DNA of 64,000 nucleotides, from positions 806,001-870,000 of the forward strand of contig NZ_VSLZ01000001.1 in the NCBI RefSeq assembly GCF_010747475.1. The letters are read 5' to 3'. Positions 54,787 through 63,947 of the stretch are shown here, piece by piece. This DNA is from Halorussus sp. MSC15.2 (lineage in GTDB: Archaea; Halobacteriota; Halobacteria; Halobacteriales; Haladaptataceae). The notes under the pieces were generated by a model. The model was not told the origin of the DNA and did not search any database. It was given only the letters and a program-made list of their open reading frames with translations. Position 1 is the stretch's first letter. Every line of letters starts with the position of its first letter. The position numbers and the translations under genes were made by a program.

Positions 54787-55176
54787 TCAGTACGTCTGGT
54801 AGTTCGCCGACCCGACCTCGACGCGAACCAGCACGTTCTCGGGGTACTCGTCGGCGGTCGCGCCGTACTTCGGGTTGATGCGCTCGGCCGCCTTCCGCGT
54901 CTCCTCGTCATCTTCGACGACGGTGGCGGTCCCACGCAGGGTCACGTTCCACCGGGCTTGCCCGCCCTCGTCCTTCTGGACCGACACCGCGACGCGGGGG
55001 TTCTCACGGACGTTCGACAGCTTCCGGCCGGTGGTCAGGACCTCGAACACGCCGTCGTCGTAGTGGTACCAGACCGGCGCGACGTGTGGTCTGTCGTCCA
55101 CGCAGGTGGCGAAGTGGGCCATCAGCGGTTCGCTGGTGAGCAGTTCCTCGGCCTCCGGGGGGACTGAATCGGACAC
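54787..55176 (-). CDS. Pyridoxamine 5'-phosphate oxidase-fold FMN-binding protein
   Basis: A 129-residue protein with the split-barrel core: MAHFATCVDDRPHVAPVWYHY and RKLSNVRENPRVAVSVQKDE. GTG 55176 is the chosen start; the upstream frame is Arg/Gly-rich shadow. It likely binds FMN or F420; the substrate is unknown. It is convergent with the GGQ-protein gene. Confidence 0.85.
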   Translation of the reverse strand: MSDSVPPEAEELLTSEPLMAHFATCVDDRPHVAPVWYHYDDGVFEVLTTGRKLSNVRENPRVAVSVQKDEGGQARWNVTLRGTATVVEDDEETRKAAERINPKYGATADEYPENVLVRVEVGSANYQTY

Positions 55177-55282
55177 GGGGAAAATCAGGCCCGCGCGGTG
55201 GAAAGCGTTTCCGCCCGTTCGAGTCGCTCCGGTCGCCCCGGAGTCGGGACGGCCGCCGACAGCGACGGCCACGCTGTCCGAC

Positions 55283-55855
55283 CTACAGCAACAGCCACGC
55301 TATCAGGGCCACGATAATCAGTTTCTTGACGATGATAACCGCGAGGACTAACTGCTTCGTGGTCAGCGTCCGCGAGACACGGGCCAACCGCCGGAGCGCC
55401 TTCGGCGACCGGGCCAGTTCACGCGCGAGCAGTCGGAGTTCGGTCAGGAACGTCTCGGCGACCGACCCTTCGCCTTCCACGTAGGAGACGTGCGCCTCGG
55501 GCACCCACTCCTCGCCGGTGTAGACGACCGACAGCGTCTCGCCCTCCAGAAACGACACCTGCTCGAAGTCGAACCCCTTCGACTCCGCGAGCGCCTCCAG
55601 TTTGAGCACGTCTCGGTCGTCGTCGAGGTCGTAGACGAGTCGCCGGGTGTCGGTCGTCCAGTCGAACCCCACTCTGAGGACGACTCGGTTCTCGCCCACG
55701 AAGACGTCCCGGACCGCGGCCCGCTCGGCGTTGCCCCGCCGCTCTTTCTTCTTCGTCCGGAGTCGCTCGTACTCGGTCGGCGTCGCGTCGGACTCGCCCG
55801 CGTCGAGTGTCGATTCTCCCGCGGTCGTCGTCCCGTCGCTGGCGGTTCGACTCAT
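55283..55855 (-). CDS. Haloarchaeal protein with C-terminal membrane anchor
   Basis: A 190-residue protein. The N-terminal 55 residues are polar. A folded domain of about 110 residues follows (RRLVYDLDDDRDVLKLEAL, VSFLEGETLSVVYTGEEW), and one hydrophobic C-terminal segment (VLAVIIVKKLIIVALIAWLL) anchors it. No family is recognised. ATG 55855 is used. Confidence 0.7.
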   Translation of the reverse strand: MSRTASDGTTTAGESTLDAGESDATPTEYERLRTKKKERRGNAERAAVRDVFVGENRVVLRVGFDWTTDTRRLVYDLDDDRDVLKLEALAESKGFDFEQVSFLEGETLSVVYTGEEWVPEAHVSYVEGEGSVAETFLTELRLLARELARSPKALRRLARVSRTLTTKQLVLAVIIVKKLIIVALIAWLLL

Positions 55856-55977
55856 CGTTCTCGTGGGAGAGTAGTTGCCCGACTGGCATAAGTGTGATTC
55901 GCGGTCGAGCGCGAACGGGACGAACCGACGGACGTCTCGGCCCGAACGCATTCGGACGCCGCGCCCGAGGTTCCGGT

Positions 55978-56214
55978 ATGGCCGACTACTCGGACGACCA
56001 CATCGGCAAGCGAGTCGTCACGCAGGGCGGCGTCGAAATCGGCACGGTGGACGACGTCCGCAACGGCGACATGTACGTGAGCGTCACCACCGACAGCACG
56101 AACGAGACGGTGGACGAACTCGGCTGGGAGGGACCGGTCGAACAGGACGTCCATCACCTCCGCGACCAGTACATCTCGACCATCACGGAGAACACGGTTC
56201 GACTCGGCGTTTGA
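55978..56214 (+). CDS. PRC-barrel-like small protein
   Basis: A 78-residue protein reading HIGKRVVTQGGVEIGTVDDV and then a beta-rich end, like PRC-barrel domains. It may bind a partner or surface lipid; the role is unknown. ATG 55978 is the first good start. It is divergent from the membrane-anchored protein gene. Confidence 0.75.
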   Translation: MADYSDDHIGKRVVTQGGVEIGTVDDVRNGDMYVSVTTDSTNETVDELGWEGPVEQDVHHLRDQYISTITENTVRLGV

Positions 56215-56376
56215 GCGGTCGCCGAGTCCGGTCGGGACGGACTGCCGTACCGAACGGAGAGTATCGACGTTTCTACGCCCGAAACGAATCGGAGAAAGGT
56301 CCCGATTGTAGCGACATCAGGCGTCGGCGTTACCCGCGAAGAACTGGTCGGCGTGAATCACGGGGGACTGTCGGTT

Positions 56377-56808
56377 TCACTCGTCGCTCGACTCGTCTTC
56401 GCCGTCGAAGTCCAGCGCGGCCGAGTTGATGCAGTATCGCTTGCCGGTCGGTTCCGGGCCGTCCTCGAAGACGTGGCCGAGGTGGCCGCCGCAGTTCGCG
56501 CACACCACTTCGACGCGGTCCATCCCGTTGCTGGTGTCGCGTCGGGTCTCGATGCGGTCGTCGTCGGTGTCGTAGAAACTGGGCCACCCGCAGTTGGACT
56601 CGTACTTGGTCTCGGAGTCGAACAGTTCCGCGCCGCACCCCGCGCAGGCGTAGGTGCCGTCGTCCTTGCGGTCCACGTGTTCGCCCGAGAAGGGCCGTTC
56701 GGTCCCGGCCTCCCGGAGGACGTGGTACTCCTCGTCGGAGAGTCGTTCGCGCCACTCGTCGTCCGATTCGGGCAGGTCGTCGCGCGCTCTCTCGTCGTGT
56801 TCGCTCAT
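56377..56808 (-). CDS. msrB: Peptide-methionine (R)-S-oxide reductase
   Basis: A 143-residue MsrB. The zinc ligands are Cys55, Cys58, Cys103 and Cys106 (CAGC and CANC), and the catalytic cysteine is Cys126 in RYCINSAAL. It reduces the R form of methionine sulfoxide in proteins. Length and motifs are normal for the family. The gene ends 163 bases after the PRC-like gene, on the opposite strand. Confidence 0.95.
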   Translation of the reverse strand: MSEHDERARDDLPESDDEWRERLSDEEYHVLREAGTERPFSGEHVDRKDDGTYACAGCGAELFDSETKYESNCGWPSFYDTDDDRIETRRDTSNGMDRVEVVCANCGGHLGHVFEDGPEPTGKRYCINSAALDFDGEDESSDE

Positions 56809-56859
56809 ACCACCAGTTGGGTCTCGGGAGGGTTAGGGGTTGTGCGTGTCGCGCCGTCG

Positions 56860-57813
56860 CTACCCGGCCAACACGATGTCGAGGTACAGCATCACCGCGA
56901 CGCCGAGCATCGTGCCGAGGGTGGCGATGCGCTCGTGGCCGCGGGCGTGGGTCTCGGGGACGATTTCGTCGCTGATGACGAACAGCATCCCGCCCGCGGC
57001 GAACCCCATCGCGTAGGGGAGAATCGGCGTGGCGACCCCGACCGCGAGGACGCCGAACACCGCCAGCGGAATCTCGACGAGTCCGGCCCTGACGCCCGCG
57101 AGCGTCGCGTAGAACAGCGACCCGAACCCGGCGTTCGCGGCCGCCACCGACACCGCCAGTCCCTCCGGGATGTTCTGGACGCCGATGGCCAGCATCAGCG
57201 CGAGCGCATCGCCGAGATTTCCGGACCCGAAACCGACCCCGACCGCGAGTCCCTCGGGCATGTTGTGGAGCGTGATGGCGACGATGAACAGCAGCACCGA
57301 GGCGGTCCGGGCGTCGTCTGCGTCGAGTCGCTCGCGGCCGGTCGCGGTGTCGGTCTCGATTCGCGCCTCGCCGCCGGACCGCGCGTCGGCCGCGTCCGCG
57401 TCGCTCGCCGCATCAGTACTCGATTCGTCCGCCTCGACGCCCCCTCTACCGGTGATGACCACGTGGATGTGGGGCACCCACTGGTCGGCGCGGTCCAGCA
57501 GGAGGACGCCGACCGCGAACCCGACCAGCACCGGGAGTATACCGGCCAACTCGACCCCGCCGACCGAGAGCGCGGGATACCCCGGTTCGGAGGCCGCCTC
57601 GATTCCCGGCAGGATGAGGCTGGTGAAACTCGCCGACAGCATCACGCCCGCCGCGAACCCGAGCGCACCGTCGAGCGCGCGGTCGGAGGGGTCGGGCCAG
57701 ACCACGACCAGCGCGGCCCCGAGGGTGTTCATCAGCGCGATGATGATTCCTCCCGCCAGACCCTGCATCAGCGGGTCGTGACCCACGATTCGGACGAACC
57801 ACTCGGTCAGCAC
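56860..57813 (-). CDS. ZIP family metal transporter
   Basis: A 317-residue membrane protein. The metal-site helices read ITLHNMPEGLAVGVGF and IGVQNIPEGLAVSVAA, so the second HN is QN here. A long Asp/Glu-rich loop lies between helices 3 and 4 (about residues 125-165). It should move a divalent metal. It is unlike the ZIP gene at 27925 in its loop, which is acidic and not His-rich. Confidence 0.9.
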   Translation of the reverse strand: MLTEWFVRIVGHDPLMQGLAGGIIIALMNTLGAALVVVWPDPSDRALDGALGFAAGVMLSASFTSLILPGIEAASEPGYPALSVGGVELAGILPVLVGFAVGVLLLDRADQWVPHIHVVITGRGGVEADESSTDAASDADAADARSGGEARIETDTATGRERLDADDARTASVLLFIVAITLHNMPEGLAVGVGFGSGNLGDALALMLAIGVQNIPEGLAVSVAAANAGFGSLFYATLAGVRAGLVEIPLAVFGVLAVGVATPILPYAMGFAAGGMLFVISDEIVPETHARGHERIATLGTMLGVAVMLYLDIVLAG

Positions 57814-57947
57814 GGGTCGGTCCCCTCAGTTCGACTGCGGACGCTTCGGATACCCATTACGCGTGCCGTCGAACGACGCGACCAAAAATCCGCCGCTCGC
57901 CGACTGTCGCCCGAGAGATTGAAACCTCCGGGCGGCCAAGTCGAATC

Positions 57948-58094
57948 ATGCGCGTCTGCGACATCTGCGAACAGCGGAAACCCGGCGGGACGCGACTGGT
58001 CTCGCGCACCGGCGGCGACATGTGGGTGTGTCGGGGGTGCATGATGCAGGCGGTCACCAACAAGGCCGACGAACTCTCGTACCGGGAGTGGTGA
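57948..58094 (+). CDS. 48-residue zinc-ribbon protein
   Basis: A complete short gene from ATG 57948 to TGA 58092-58094. The product MRVCDICEQRKPGG has two CxxC pairs (Cys4/Cys7 and Cys28/Cys31) and ends DELSYREW. The pairs would form one zinc ribbon. Such tiny Zn proteins are common in haloarchaea and mostly uncharacterised. It is divergent from the ZIP transporter gene (134 bases between the starts) and lies 125 bases before the winged-helix gene. Confidence 0.75.
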   Translation: MRVCDICEQRKPGGTRLVSRTGGDMWVCRGCMMQAVTNKADELSYREW

Positions 58095-58169
58095 CTGTCT
58101 CCGAACAGCGCCGAACGGACCGGTCGTAGCGCCGCCAGAGAAGTAATAATTCGGACTATTATCGCGTAG

Positions 58170-58189
58170 ATAAATCTCCATAGATTTAT
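58170..58189. promoter_or_regulatory. AT-rich inverted repeat before the winged-helix gene
   Basis: ATAAATCT and AGATTTAT are perfect complements around CCAT. The site ends 31 bases before ATG 58220, where the TATA box should be. A regulator bound here would block the promoter, possibly the gene's own product (autoregulation), which is inference. Confidence 0.55.
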
Positions 58190-58219
58190 GTCGCGAGTGT
58201 GTGAATAACTATCGAGGGC

Positions 58220-58636
58220 ATGAGTCAGGCTCCCTACAACTCGGCGGAGGAACAGGCCACGGGAACGTCGTCCGGGGAGGACCGCAGTTCTGACGCGAGG
58301 TCGCTCGACCGCATCTTCGAGATTCTCGCGGCGGAGCGCCGCCGCCACGCGCTGTACGTGCTGTTCCGTCGCACCGAACCCATCACGCTCACGGACCTCG
58401 CGGTCGAAGTAGCGTCGCTCGAAGCGGCCGACTCCGAGCGCGTCGCCGCCACGCTCCACCACGTCCACCTCCCCAAACTGGTCTCGGCGGACGTGGCCGA
58501 GTACGACGCGGCGACCGGGACCGTGCGCATAGCCGACCCCCCGGACCGATTTCGGAAGTATCTCACGTCTGCCGCCGAGGACGAGCATCGACCGCTCCGT
58601 CGCGCGTCCCAGAGTACGTCGCTCTCCGAGTTCTAA
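58220..58636 (+). CDS. Winged-helix protein (DUF7344-like)
   Basis: A 138-residue protein. A helix-turn-helix region reads LDRIFEILAAERRRHALYVL, and the following LHHVHLPKLVSADVAEYDA is typical of the haloarchaeal winged-helix family DUF7344. It likely binds DNA. The inverted repeat just upstream suggests self-control. The first 28 residues are a polar tail. Confidence 0.82.
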   Translation: MSQAPYNSAEEQATGTSSGEDRSSDARSLDRIFEILAAERRRHALYVLFRRTEPITLTDLAVEVASLEAADSERVAATLHHVHLPKLVSADVAEYDAATGTVRIADPPDRFRKYLTSAAEDEHRPLRRASQSTSLSEF

Positions 58637-58722
58637 TCCGCTCGCCGAGGTTCTCCTCGGTCGTGCGCGGTTCGGTTCACTACGGCAGTGTGGCCGGTCT
58701 GTTTCTCCCCCGATGTCGGTCG

Positions 58723-59253
58723 TTACACCGCTCCACCGGCCAGCAACTTCGCGCCGAGATACGCCGTCGCGGCGGTCGTGAAGATGCCGAGCGCGAACAG
58801 CGCGTAGTTCCAGACCGTGTTGTCGGCGGTGGTCACCGACAGCGTGTAGCGGCGGGACGAAACCGGCCACAGCACCGCCACGCCCATCGGCGTCAGCAGG
58901 TCGGCCGCGAGATGTGCGAGGACGGCCAACGCTCCGACTCCGGCCGCGAACGTCGTCACCCCCACCGGACCCACCGCGTAGTTGCTGACGCCGATTGCCG
59001 GGCCAATCGCGGCCGTTACCGCGGTCGTAACCGCCCACGCGACGCCACCGACAAGCGCCGCGAACGGCAGGGTGTGGGTCGGCCCGCGGTGGGAGACGAA
59101 CGGTAACCGACTGTCCCAGTCCGGGAGCATCGTCAGCCAGAGGACGCCCGCGCCGCCCGCGAGAGCGGCGGTCGGATGGCCGAGCGCGAGGAGCCAGCCG
59201 CCGACCGGAGCGTACAGCACGAGCGCCACGCCGTAGTGACCCGGTCTGAACAT
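58723..59253 (-). CDS. Membrane-bound metal-dependent hydrolase (YdjM-like)
   Basis: A 176-residue protein with about five helices. The likely metal-binding residues are in MLPDWDSRLPFVSHRGPTHT and in LAHLAADLLTPMGV, as in the YdjM/LexA-binding family. The chemical substrate is unknown. It is divergent from the SDR at 59367. Confidence 0.85.
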   Translation of the reverse strand: MFRPGHYGVALVLYAPVGGWLLALGHPTAALAGGAGVLWLTMLPDWDSRLPFVSHRGPTHTLPFAALVGGVAWAVTTAVTAAIGPAIGVSNYAVGPVGVTTFAAGVGALAVLAHLAADLLTPMGVAVLWPVSSRRYTLSVTTADNTVWNYALFALGIFTTAATAYLGAKLLAGGAV

Positions 59254-59366
59254 GCCGAACCGTGGTCGGCGCGGCGACGTAACTGTGGCGGAGTCGGCCG
59301 TCGGTTCGGGCGTCCCCGACCGCCGGTGCAGAAATTGGTTTGGGGCCGGAGACCCTCGTCGGTGGC

Positions 59367-60062
59367 ATGGACGGACAGACTGCGGTGGTGACGGGGGCGA
59401 GTCGGGGTATCGGCGAGGCGGTGGCGCGGCGGTTCGCCGCCGAGGGCGCGCGGGTCGTCGTCTGCGCCCGCGAACGGGACGCGCTGGACCAGACGGTCGA
59501 ACGCATCGAAGCCGACGGCGGCGAAATCGAGGGGCTACGAGCCGACGTGCGCGACGAGTACGACGTGGAGCGCCTGATGGAGACCGCGGCCCGCGCGAGC
59601 GAGGGCGGCATCGACGTAGTCGTCGCCTGCGCCGGTGTCTACCACGGCGACCCCGGGGAGACCCCGCTGGCCGACGACGCCTACTCGGCCTTCGACGATT
59701 CGTTTCGGACGAACGCGCGAGGCGTCTTCGCCACGGTCACGGAGGCCCTGCCCCACCTCACCGACGACGCGCGAGTGCTGGTCCCCTCCGGCAGCGTCGC
59801 CCGCGAGGCGGACGCGGGCTACGGGTCGTACGCGGTCTCGAAGGCGGCGGCCGAGGCGGTCGTCCGGCAGTTCGCCGCCGAAATCGACCAGACCGCTGGC
59901 GTCGTGGACCCCGGCGTGGTCGCCACCGACTTGACCGGCGGGCGGGGCCGGGACCCCGCCGACGCCGCGGACCTCTTTCGCTGGGCCGCGACCGACGCGC
60001 CCGCCGAGGAGGTGGACGGCGGCGTCGTCGGCCTGAAGGAGTTCCGGAAGGCGACCGCGTGA
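59367..60062 (+). CDS. Short-chain dehydrogenase/reductase
   Basis: A 231-residue SDR. It has the TGASRGIGEAV cofactor site, CAGVYHG in the NNAG region, the catalytic Ser (VPSGSVAR) and YAVSK (Tyr and Lys). ATG 59367 is the usual start for this family; an upstream in-frame ATG at 59340 is possible. The substrate is unknown. Confidence 0.9.
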   Translation: MDGQTAVVTGASRGIGEAVARRFAAEGARVVVCARERDALDQTVERIEADGGEIEGLRADVRDEYDVERLMETAARASEGGIDVVVACAGVYHGDPGETPLADDAYSAFDDSFRTNARGVFATVTEALPHLTDDARVLVPSGSVAREADAGYGSYAVSKAAAEAVVRQFAAEIDQTAGVVDPGVVATDLTGGRGRDPADAADLFRWAATDAPAEEVDGGVVGLKEFRKATA

Positions 60063-60087
60063 GAATCGGCCGCTTCGGAACGCGTGG

Positions 60088-61860
60088 TCATCCGCCAGAC
60101 CCCCTACCGTCGGTCGTGTTCTCGGCCACGTAGACGACCGCACTGCTCTTGTGACAACCGCTGTCGTGGAGGTAGCGCTGGACCTCGTGGCGGTCGTAGC
60201 CCGACATGTAGCGGTCGATGTCGCTCGCGTTCGCGGACGCCTCGTCGCAGGTCTCGACTCGACCGAGCGCGACGACGACCGGCGGCTTGTCGCCGTCGAG
60301 TATCTCGGGTTCGGTCGTGCTATCGACCGCCGCACCGTAGTGCTCCAGATACCACGCGAACGGGAGGCGACCGAACCACCCGCCGTGGGTGTCTGCGTTC
60401 GGCGTCCGTAACGCACGCTCGTCGGCGGCGTGGAACGTCGAACCGTAGTACATCACGTCGATTCCCTCGTTCGATTGCACCGCTTCCTGGACCTCCCCGA
60501 GGAGGGGTTTCATCTCGCTGGACGACTGGGCGTACTGGACGAACTCGTTGTCCGCGCTCTGCGGCCGGAGGTAGGAGGTGCCGACCGCTGTCGCGCCGAC
60601 CTGCCCGACCACCACCAGCAGGACCACCGCCGCGGCGGTCGCCGAAATCGCGTCGCCGTCCGCGACGCTCTCAACCCCGAGGCGCGCGACCAGCGCGAGA
60701 CCGACCGCCGCCGGAATCGCCAGCGGGACGACGACGTGGACGAGTTCCCACGGGAAGGGGTTGTCCACGATGACGGGGTAGCCGAGCAGACTGGCGATTC
60801 CCCAGAAGGAGGCGAAGGCCACTACGTCCCGGGGTCGGTCGCGGGCGTAGCGGTCCGCGAGGAACCCGAGCGCGGCGAACGCGAGCACGACCGCGCCGCC
60901 CTCGACCAGCGGCGGCCAGAGCGCCTTCGCGGTCCAGAGGTACGAGTGGTCGTTGCCGCCGACCCACTTCCGGGTGAACGCGCGCCACGACCCGAGCGTC
61001 GCCTCGCCGACCAGCGCGGGGAGCAGGGTCGGGTCGCGAGCGGTCGCGCCGAGCGTGGGCGACGCCCCCGCGCCCTCGCCGCGAGGCGCGTAGAAGAACA
61101 CGAAGACGGCGAGGAACTCGACGACCGCCAGCGCGAAGTGAGTCCGCCAGTTCCGGACGCCGCGAGCGATTCGCCCGAGTCGGTCGCGGACCGCTCCCAG
61201 CGTGTCGTCCGGTCGCTCGACGAGCAGTCTGCGGTCCCAGAGCAGGACCGCGGCCCCGGCCCAGCAGACCGGGTAGACCAGCGCGTTCTCCTTGGTGGTG
61301 AACGCCAGCGCGAGGGCCGCGGTCCCTGCGTAGAGGAAGGCGGGCCGCCGGTGGTCGTACGCCCGGACGAAGAAACCGGACGCGACCAGCGCGAACCCCG
61401 CGAGCAACACGTCGTTGCGGTAGAACCGCGAGAAGTAGAGCAGAAGCGGGTTCGCCGCGAGGACGAGCGCCAGCGCCACCGTCTCGGAGTCCCTGAGTCG
61501 CCCGCGGAATAACAGCGCCGACAGCGGGAGCAGGCCGCCGACGAGCGCGACCACCAGTCGCATCGTGAAGTCAGAGGCACCGAACAGGCCGAACAGGTGG
61601 CCGTCCACGATGGTCAGGAACGGACCGTGGACTACGGGCCGGTACCAGTAGACGCCCGACTCGGCGTATCGGTACGCCCAGTAGGCGACCCGCGCCTCGT
61701 CCTGATGGGCAATCCGCACCCCGAGCGCGAACAGGCGCGCCACCAGCGCGAGGAGGGCCACGGCCGCGACGGCGAGGCGGACGCGGTCGGCGCGGTCCGT
61801 CACGAACTGGCGGACGGTGGCGGGACGACCCGCCGGCGTGGTCTCGGTGTCGGTCGTCAT
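60088..61860 (-). CDS. agl23: Agl23-type membrane protein (flippase-associated, TIGR03663 type)
   Basis: A 590-residue protein with about 12 helices of GT-C type. The first outer loop has HQDEARVAYWAYRYAESGVY, with the acidic DEAR pair characteristic of the family. The C-terminal 130 residues are a soluble outer domain. In Haloferax, Agl23 is linked to the S-layer N-glycosylation flippase step. Its lipid carrier would be the product of the cis-prenyltransferase pair at 12 kb. It is convergent with the SDR. Confidence 0.85.
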   Translation of the reverse strand: MTTDTETTPAGRPATVRQFVTDRADRVRLAVAAVALLALVARLFALGVRIAHQDEARVAYWAYRYAESGVYWYRPVVHGPFLTIVDGHLFGLFGASDFTMRLVVALVGGLLPLSALLFRGRLRDSETVALALVLAANPLLLYFSRFYRNDVLLAGFALVASGFFVRAYDHRRPAFLYAGTAALALAFTTKENALVYPVCWAGAAVLLWDRRLLVERPDDTLGAVRDRLGRIARGVRNWRTHFALAVVEFLAVFVFFYAPRGEGAGASPTLGATARDPTLLPALVGEATLGSWRAFTRKWVGGNDHSYLWTAKALWPPLVEGGAVVLAFAALGFLADRYARDRPRDVVAFASFWGIASLLGYPVIVDNPFPWELVHVVVPLAIPAAVGLALVARLGVESVADGDAISATAAAVVLLVVVGQVGATAVGTSYLRPQSADNEFVQYAQSSSEMKPLLGEVQEAVQSNEGIDVMYYGSTFHAADERALRTPNADTHGGWFGRLPFAWYLEHYGAAVDSTTEPEILDGDKPPVVVALGRVETCDEASANASDIDRYMSGYDRHEVQRYLHDSGCHKSSAVVYVAENTTDGRGSGG

Positions 61861-61869
61861 CGGCGGCCC

Positions 61870-62493
61870 TCAGCAAATCGCATAGATTATCCGGAGCGAC
61901 CCGTCTTCCCCGACGGTCGCGTGAGCGTCGCCGTAGCACTCGCTCGTGTCGATTGTCGCGCAGTCCCGGCGCGAGGAGTCCGCGGTCGTCGCGTCCGACC
62001 CCGCGTCGGCGACGGACTCGCCGTCGCTGTCGCCGACGGTGGCGGTGGCGTTCCCGACGACACCGGCGGTTTCGGTTCCGTCCTTCCCGACAAGTTCGGC
62101 GCAGACCTCGAACGTCTCCACGCCGTCGGGGTTCGCCCGCCGGAGGTCGTACACCGTGAACTCGCCGCCGGGAGAGACGCGCTCGGTCGTCTCGAAGACG
62201 GTCTCGCCCGTCGCCCGCCGGACGACCGCGACCCGGAGCGTCCGGGACTCGGACGCTTCGTTCCGGAGCGAAATCGCGTGGTCGGGGTCGGGACTCTTCG
62301 AAGCGCGCTCTATCCAGTCCCCGGTGGTGGTGTCCGTAGCCGTGGCCGTTTCGGTAGTCGTCGGTTCGGCGTCCGCCGGTTTCCCGGTCGTCGGTTCGGT
62401 CCCATCTCCGCCGGGAGCGTCGGAAAGACAGCCTCCGAGTGCGAGGCTCCCGCCGACCGCTCCGAGGACCGAGCGTCGTGTCTTCTGAGTCAC
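61870..62493 (-). CDS. Lipoprotein with a Thr/Glu-rich linker
   Basis: A 207-residue lipoprotein. GTG 62493 gives a short basic start (MTQKTRRSVLGAVGGSLALG) and a lipobox ending GGC. A Thr/Asp/Glu-rich linker follows (about 35-60), then a beta-sandwich domain (DHAISLRNEASESRTLRVAV). It is likely on the outer face of the membrane. It lies 10 bases before agl23 on the same strand, so the two may be co-transcribed. Confidence 0.8.
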   Translation of the reverse strand: MTQKTRRSVLGAVGGSLALGGCLSDAPGGDGTEPTTGKPADAEPTTTETATATDTTTGDWIERASKSPDPDHAISLRNEASESRTLRVAVVRRATGETVFETTERVSPGGEFTVYDLRRANPDGVETFEVCAELVGKDGTETAGVVGNATATVGDSDGESVADAGSDATTADSSRRDCATIDTSECYGDAHATVGEDGSLRIIYAIC

Positions 62494-62666
62494 ACGTCTG
62501 ACTCCGGACCAGTCGGGGATAAAGCTTCCAGAGGGTGAAAGGCGTCTTTCAGTCTCGGGAGAGCGCGGTCGGACCCTCCAGACTGGGCGTGAGCGACTTC
62601 GTGACCGGTCGAGACGTCTCCGGCCAGTGACAACGGTTTTCTCGAATCGAAGGGAATACCTCGCTG

Positions 62667-63062
62667 ATGAGACGGACCACACTGACCGTCGCCCTCCTCG
62701 GACTGGTGTTGCTCTCCGGCTGTAACGCCCTCCCCCTCGATTCGGGACCTCGGTACGACGTGTCCGTCGAGACGGTCACGGCGAACGACTCGCAGATTCG
62801 GGTGATAGCCGTCTCGCCCCACGACGGCGAGACGTTACCGAAGGGCGCGACGGTGACCGTCGATGGAGGCTACGTCACCTTCACCGAGATGGCGACGATG
62901 CCCCACCGCGACGCGGCGTATCTCACCTACGTCCCCTCCCGGACCAAGTTCGACCTGACCGACCGCGTCCGCGCGGACGACCGCGGACTCGACGCCGCGA
63001 ACTTCAGCGTCCGCGCGGTCCGCATCTCGGCCGACGGTCGGTCGGAGACCCACGAGTTGTAA
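62667..63062 (+). CDS. Small lipoprotein
   Basis: A 131-residue protein with a signal and lipobox (ALLGLVLLSGC, Cys at about residue 19). It has a beta-rich mature part (VETVTANDSQIRVIAVSPHD). No family is recognised. It is divergent from the other lipoprotein gene, with 173 bases between the starts. Confidence 0.75.
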   Translation: MRRTTLTVALLGLVLLSGCNALPLDSGPRYDVSVETVTANDSQIRVIAVSPHDGETLPKGATVTVDGGYVTFTEMATMPHRDAAYLTYVPSRTKFDLTDRVRADDRGLDAANFSVRAVRISADGRSETHEL

Positions 63063-63116
63063 CCGCCGGTCCCGCGAACCGACGGCCTTATTAATTCGGG
63101 CTTTAGTTTTAACAAC

Positions 63117-63947
63117 ATGCCCGTCTCCCGTCTCGGACTGGTCGGTCCGCTCGCACTCCTCGTCCTCACCCCGCTCGCACTCCGGGCGGGACTGACGAAG
63201 GTCCTCGCCATCGCGTGGATAGCGTTCGCCGCGATGGGCGGCGCGGCGTTCGTCGGCGAGCGCACCGGCGCCACGACCGACGCCGGGCGACTGGTCTGGG
63301 GGTACGGTCTCGCCAGCGGCGCGATGATAACCAGCGCGGCCGTGTTCATCGTCCCCGGAGCCATCGACCACCACCCGAAGTTCGGCGGGTTCGGCATCGC
63401 GTTCGGCGTACTGGTAGGGTTCTCGGCCCACACGCTGGGCCACCGCGCGATGCACGCCGACCTCCCCTTCGACCACACCGCGGTCGAACTCACCGCCCAC
63501 TCGCTAGCCGCGGGGTCCATCATCGGTCTGGTGTACGGCAACATGACGGACCTCGGTCTCCTGCTCGGACTGGCTATCGTCTCCCACAAGGGTCCGGCCG
63601 GGTACGCCGCGGCCGACCGACTCCGCCGGGCCGACAAGCCGGTCTCGGTCCTGCTGCTCCCGGCCGCGGGCGTCGGTCTCACCGCGATTCCGGCCGCGCT
63701 CCTGACGCTGCCCTCCAGCGCCCCCGTGAACGCCGTCGTCTTCGGGTTCGCCGCGGGTATCTTCCTCCATATCGCCATGGACTTCCTGCCGCGGTGCGAA
63801 CTCGGCGGCGAGGTGTACGAGGTCGCCCAGATAACCGACGACGCCCACGAACTGCTCGACCGCCTCCGCGCGCAGGCCGTCGTGAGTACGGGTCTCGGTG
63901 CAGTCGCGGTGTTCGTCGCGTGGATGATTCTACGACCAGGACCGTAG
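63117..63947 (+). CDS. ZIP-like membrane transporter
   Basis: A 276-residue protein with about eight helices. Histidine-rich segments are GFSAHTLGHRAMHADLPFDH and ELTAHSLAAGS, and a later FLHIAMDFLP. These fit a ZIP-type metal transporter, though the PEG motif of the other two ZIP genes is not seen. Metal and direction are unknown. ATG 63117 follows an AT-rich stretch with a TTATTAATT element (about 63089-63097). Confidence 0.7.
   Translation: MPVSRLGLVGPLALLVLTPLALRAGLTKVLAIAWIAFAAMGGAAFVGERTGATTDAGRLVWGYGLASGAMITSAAVFIVPGAIDHHPKFGGFGIAFGVLVGFSAHTLGHRAMHADLPFDHTAVELTAHSLAAGSIIGLVYGNMTDLGLLLGLAIVSHKGPAGYAAADRLRRADKPVSVLLLPAAGVGLTAIPAALLTLPSSAPVNAVVFGFAAGIFLHIAMDFLPRCELGGEVYEVAQITDDAHELLDRLRAQAVVSTGLGAVAVFVAWMILRPGP

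Noticed and set aside
53577-54935. Antisense open frame of 452 codons opposite the GGQ protein
   Set aside because: Its sequence mirrors the aRF1-like gene, whose GGQ motif and domains are unmistakable.
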